Assembly: GCA_037957365.1 (NCBI GenBank)
Contig: JARHVA010000157.1
Span: forward strand, 1,868,501-1,932,500
DNA length: 64,000 nt
Direction of reading: 5' to 3'
Origin: Torreya grandis
Lineage: Eukaryota; Streptophyta; Pinopsida; Cupressales; Taxaceae
Shown here: piece by piece, positions 60,814 through 64,000 of the stretch
How the letters are laid out: every line of letters begins with the position of its first letter
How positions within the stretch are numbered: the first letter of the stretch is position 1
Notes under the pieces: model-generated
Databases searched by the model: none
The model's input: only the letters and a program-made list of their open reading frames with translations
Told to the model about the DNA's origin: nothing
Program-made: the position numbers and the translations under genes

Positions 60814-62438
60814 CTAATTAACCATGATAAGGTACGATCCACCTGGATCAAATGGAAAATTCTTAAACTCACTCCTTTCGAGAGGTGGTAAAATTTGCAA
60901 GGCAGGTTGTATATCAGTCATAACCTTTGATGAGTCAGTTGCTTTGTCAACCAATTGTATTAGCACCTTCTTGAATGAGTCATTAATAACAAACTAGTCA
61001 CCAATAAAGATAAACTCACCAAGTATTTTTTGACTGTCCTCAGATTGCTTGTCATCTATCACCATGTCAAGTGATATCCCATCTATGCATGGTTCTTGAA
61101 CGTCCTTCTTGTTGACTGCTACGAGTTCATCCAGCTCTTCAAGGAGCTTTGATTATGCAACCCAATCTGTACTGATATCTTGAATAGGTGGTTCATTATC
61201 AAGATGCTTATAAATGTGCTCTTCAATAGCCAACATATCTATACAAAGCTCTTCAATCTCTGGTAGAGGCTCAAGGTATAGCTGCCAATCATATTTTTGT
61301 TCCTCATTTTGGTCTATTTGAACTGAATCCACTGTCACGCTATCTGGATCCTTCTCAATAGGAGATACCTGTAACTCATGTATGACTTCACTTTGTACCA
61401 GCTCCTCTTGAAGTTCCTCTATATCAAGATCAATCTCCCCACTCTTAGTTATAACTGGATGCTCAATTACAACCTTGAGAGAAGTATCAATAGGAATTTC
61501 CTCCTTAAACACTTCTGAAGCATCCTCTACACGTTTTGCAAGAACCTGATTTGTGGCTACAACCTCTTTCTCAATACTCCGAAGAACAGGGTCTTCTTGA
61601 GGAAGGGTGATGGTGGGAGGGTGATGAAATTCACTTGTTTGAGAGGGAAAATGAAGCATGGGAGATTGATCATTATCAGATTTTGGAATCTTGAGGGAAA
61701 AGGAATCATCTAGGGAGTTTTGGAGGGGGGAAAAGAGAAATTCTTAAAAACCTCTGTATTCTGTTCCTTCCACTTGGCCATTACCTCATCAAAGTTTAGA
61801 ACCTGCTTGTCCTCTTGGACAACCTGAGCTTGAGAAATGATTGATGAGGTAATGATGGGACTATAGGAAGGTCTAGTCTCATAAATAGCCGCTTGAATAG
61901 GCTTTTGATTCCAACTAGGAAGCTCCCTTGGCACATACTGGGCATGGTTAAGAGTTTCATAAGAATAAGAAGCACCATAGCCTTTTGTAGACAATTTGTT
62001 TAACTCGATTCTCTACCTTTCCCAAGCCTCCATCTTTTCTAATGCGAGAATACATAGTCCATTTATCTCTTTCAGATCATTAGACATATTTTGAAATAGA
62101 CCATTTACTTCCTCATACTGAGAGTTAGAACAAACCTTTCTTGCATATGCCAATATTTTGAGCTCTATTTCATTCATTTTTTCTTGAAGGTGATACTGCT
62201 CATATGTGACATCATAACCATATGGGGAAGATGAAATCTGATCCTGAGACTGATATGGATTATCAGGCAGGTAAGATTCATGTTCTTGATAATAAGGATC
62301 ATGAGAAACTTGATAAGGCTCAACATAGCTTTGATAATAACCTTGATTAAGCTCATAGATATCATGACCAGGTTGGTATGATTCATCATTAGGCTAATAA
62401 GGAAACACAGCATAGGAATTCTCTCCATACATAGCCAT
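60814..62438 (-). pseudogene. Gag-like ORF of the 58-64 kb element
   Basis: Start MAMYGENSYAVFPY at 62438. Text such as YYQSYVEPYQV and SYLPDNPYQSQDQ is rich in Tyr, Gln and Pro. An alpha-helical part (EKMNEIELKILAYARKV, NDLKEINGLCILALEKMEAW) and a Pro/Ser stretch follow (RELPSWNQKP, RPSYSP). The second half is acidic (DLDIEELQEELVQSEVI) and ends FKNFPFDPGG-YLIMVN. I see four in-frame stops and one frameshift near 61710. The order and length suit a retrotransposon Gag-type protein or the extra ORF of a non-autonomous element. There is no zinc knuckle or catalytic domain, so the function is not assigned. Confidence 0.6.
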
Positions 62439-62591
62439 CAAAATTCATCCGTAATAATAAAAATAAACTTACATGGAAGCTAATCTGAACTGTTAGAAAT
62501 AACTGCTTGAGCTTGGAGTCACCGAATACCTCTTGAAGAACACTGTTGTAACTGCAATTAACTATGATTTCATAAAAACTAGGAAAAATGA

Positions 62592-62609
62592 GTCCCACCA
62601 GGCGTGCCA
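62592..62609 (-). other. Primer binding site of the 58-64 kb element
   Basis: TGGCACGCCTGGTGGGAC on the minus strand, five bases inside the LTR. It differs from the inner Tat-like element's site at two positions, which ties this non-autonomous element to the same primer type. Confidence 0.75.
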
Positions 62610-62614
62610 AAAAT

Positions 62615-64000
62615 TGTTGTCAACCTGGAGCTGTGCCTTGATTCGAAGACGTGCACAAAAATGGCCAATCCTCTATCCGGTTGAAACAATGGGATCTCCT
62701 CATGAGGGTGGGTGCCTCAACAGTGAAGAGAACCTCCAGAGAAGGCTGGTTCCTGTATGATGTATCAATTAGGATTCCTACTCTACGCTGCTGACTGCCA
62801 TGGAAAAGGGAGAAAGAAAACTTAAAGGGGAAATCCTACCTAAAAGAGGGTGATACACCAGAACTATGATCCTACTCAGCTCGAAACCTTGTACACTTAG
62901 CGAACAATAGAGAAGGAAGACCTGGGACTTCAATTAATCACTTGTGCATAAGTATTTCATGCAGAGGTTCGGTCCAATAACTAAAACCTGAGGGAAATAG
63001 TGGAGAGAGGTCTGATAAAAGACACTTTGCAGCCGCCTAACATCCACTTACAATTTCAGCAAAAGATAATAAAGAACACTTTAACATGACCTGCACAAGG
63101 AAAATATAGCAACTAGGTACGAAACAAAATTTGGGAAGGGAGAAAACTCTACCACTTATGCAAATTGCTGAAAAATTATACACTATGCCAAGCTTGAAAT
63201 CTAAAAGTACAATCCTGCTTATTGATCAAAAAGTTTACACAACTCTTAATGGCAGAGTCTGGTCTAACCAAGAGAGATTGGATTTTTTTTTTCAAGGCTA
63301 AAAGCCATTATATAAGAAATTACAATAGGCCAAAGATAGCTGTATATCTTTAAGAGAAAAATTCACTTTGGTTAACTTCAACTTTACTTGGTTTAAAATA
63401 AAATATGTTTTTTTCTCTTTGCATGAATCTTCCTTTGATGCAGCGCACTCATGCTTGTCATGAATCATCTACCTCTTCTTCGCATGGAAATATTCTAATT
63501 TGGATGTGGTGCTTGATTAATTATTCAATTACAAAAAGGAACTAGTCAACTCCCTATTATGAACTAGTCAACCCCTGTTGAAGTCAGATTTAGTCCTTTG
63601 AATGCATGCTCTGAATGAAGACAAACAGGTTCTAAAATAATCAGTTAACTGAAACTTATACTGTTTATTCAAAAATAGATTCAGCATTTGCATGAAAGTT
63701 TTTCTAATTCTGGTCGTGTCTTATTCTGCGTCAGGATTCCGTATCCAACTCATTCATCAGATTATTTATTTTCTGTTCTTTCACACAGTCAGCTTGATTT
63801 ATTTTTTTAGATTTCTGCACAGGCTTATTTCTAATGGTTACTTCCCGTGGCCTAAATTTGACGGCCTGCAGGATGTCACCGGCATTGTCACGTTTCACTC
63901 TAGCAGTCTACGTGTCTTTTGTTTGTGTTAGCTTCATCTATTCCTAACTGGCTTTGCCTGCTCCAACGGCTGCTTTGCCCTTTGTCATTTGAAATTAAAA
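62615..64000 (-). repeat. 5' LTR of the 58-64 kb element, cut by window edge
   Basis: Starts TGTTGTCAACCTGGAG and keeps pace with 58140-59524 to the end of the window. Open frames inside (62533-62760, 63692-63931) have close counterparts in the other LTR and no coding signature. Confidence 0.9.
63306..63317 (-). promoter_or_regulatory. Candidate TATA box in 5' LTR
   Basis: The minus strand reads CTTATATAATGG, a TATATAA core about 690 bp from the LTR-internal junction. The other LTR has the same string near 58838. The position suits an LTR promoter driving leftward transcription, but the start site is not visible. Confidence 0.35.

Larger units (their letters stand above)
58140..64000 (-). 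mobile_element. Non-autonomous LTR retrotransposon with gag-like ORF, partial at right edge
   Basis: A repeat of at least 1,385 bp occurs at 58140-59524 and 62615-64000 in direct orientation, both starting TGTTGTCAACCTGGAG. A primer site at 62592-62609 on the minus strand shows that the right copy is the 5' LTR and the element runs leftward. Between the LTRs is one gag-like frame (60814-62438) and no protease, RT or integrase, so it is a large non-autonomous type (LARD-like). About 12 of the first 205 LTR positions differ, mostly transitions, so it is the youngest element in the window. Confidence 0.85.

Noticed and set aside
61153..61659. Longest open frame (168 codons) as a host gene
   Set aside because: It lies between paired LTRs just inside a primer site, and neighbouring frames continue the same protein on both sides of stops. 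It belongs to the retroelement.
1..64000. tRNA, rRNA, organelle insertion, CRISPR or bacterial-type operon
   Set aside because: I looked for conserved tRNA arms, rRNA core segments, regular spaced repeats and dense gene runs and saw none. A tRNA scan would be needed to exclude a decayed tRNA or SINE.

Overview
This window looks like intergenic DNA from a large plant genome. It is AT-rich, has no host gene, tRNA or rRNA that I could recognise, and almost every kilobase is decayed transposable element. The element types (Tat-lineage Ty3/Gypsy with an extra RNase H, Copia with an initiator-Met-type primer site, a pogo-like DNA transposon, a plant mobile domain) place it in land plants. Many old nested LTR elements would suit a conifer or other giant-genome seed plant, but that is inference. 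All coding regions listed are relics with stops and frameshifts.

Layout. 1-5.7 kb: AT-rich DNA with a 435-bp foldback (1940-2375) and three spaced copies of a ~230-bp repeat. 5.7-17.4 kb: a DNA transposon with a pogo-like (CENP-B HTH/DDE_1) transposase relic on the minus strand, between long inverted arms built of sub-repeats. A short Copia-like LTR element (13367-16950, TSD GAACA) sits inside its right arm. 17.4-21.7 kb: old dispersed repeats (X, Y), a 208-bp tandem duplication and a LINE-like 3' fragment with a 15-bp duplication.

21.7-53.3 kb is one nested stack. A minus-strand Tat-lineage element (LTRs 21692-22712 and 52240-53272, TSD CCCTT) interrupts repeat X, whose uninterrupted relative lies at 18240-18713. 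Reading leftward it carries gag, protease, RT, RNase H, a second RNase H and integrase, then an ORF in the opposite orientation that encodes a plant mobile domain (PMD) protein, then the 3' LTR. The PMD ORF is split by a 4.4-kb insertion with LTR-like ends (25641-40277, TSD AGTTG). That insertion is in turn split by a second Tat-like element (29574-39797, TSD CTAGC) with ~2.95-kb LTRs, in which an RNase H domain lies before RT and most of pol is deleted. Without the insertions the outer element is about 16.9 kb.

53.4-64 kb: a minus-strand gag relic with three zinc knuckles, cut by the youngest element here. That element is an LTR retrotransposon with only a gag-like ORF (LTRs from 58140 and 62615). 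Its right LTR runs off the window. Its primer site nearly matches those of both Tat elements, which suggests it depended on such relatives for movement.
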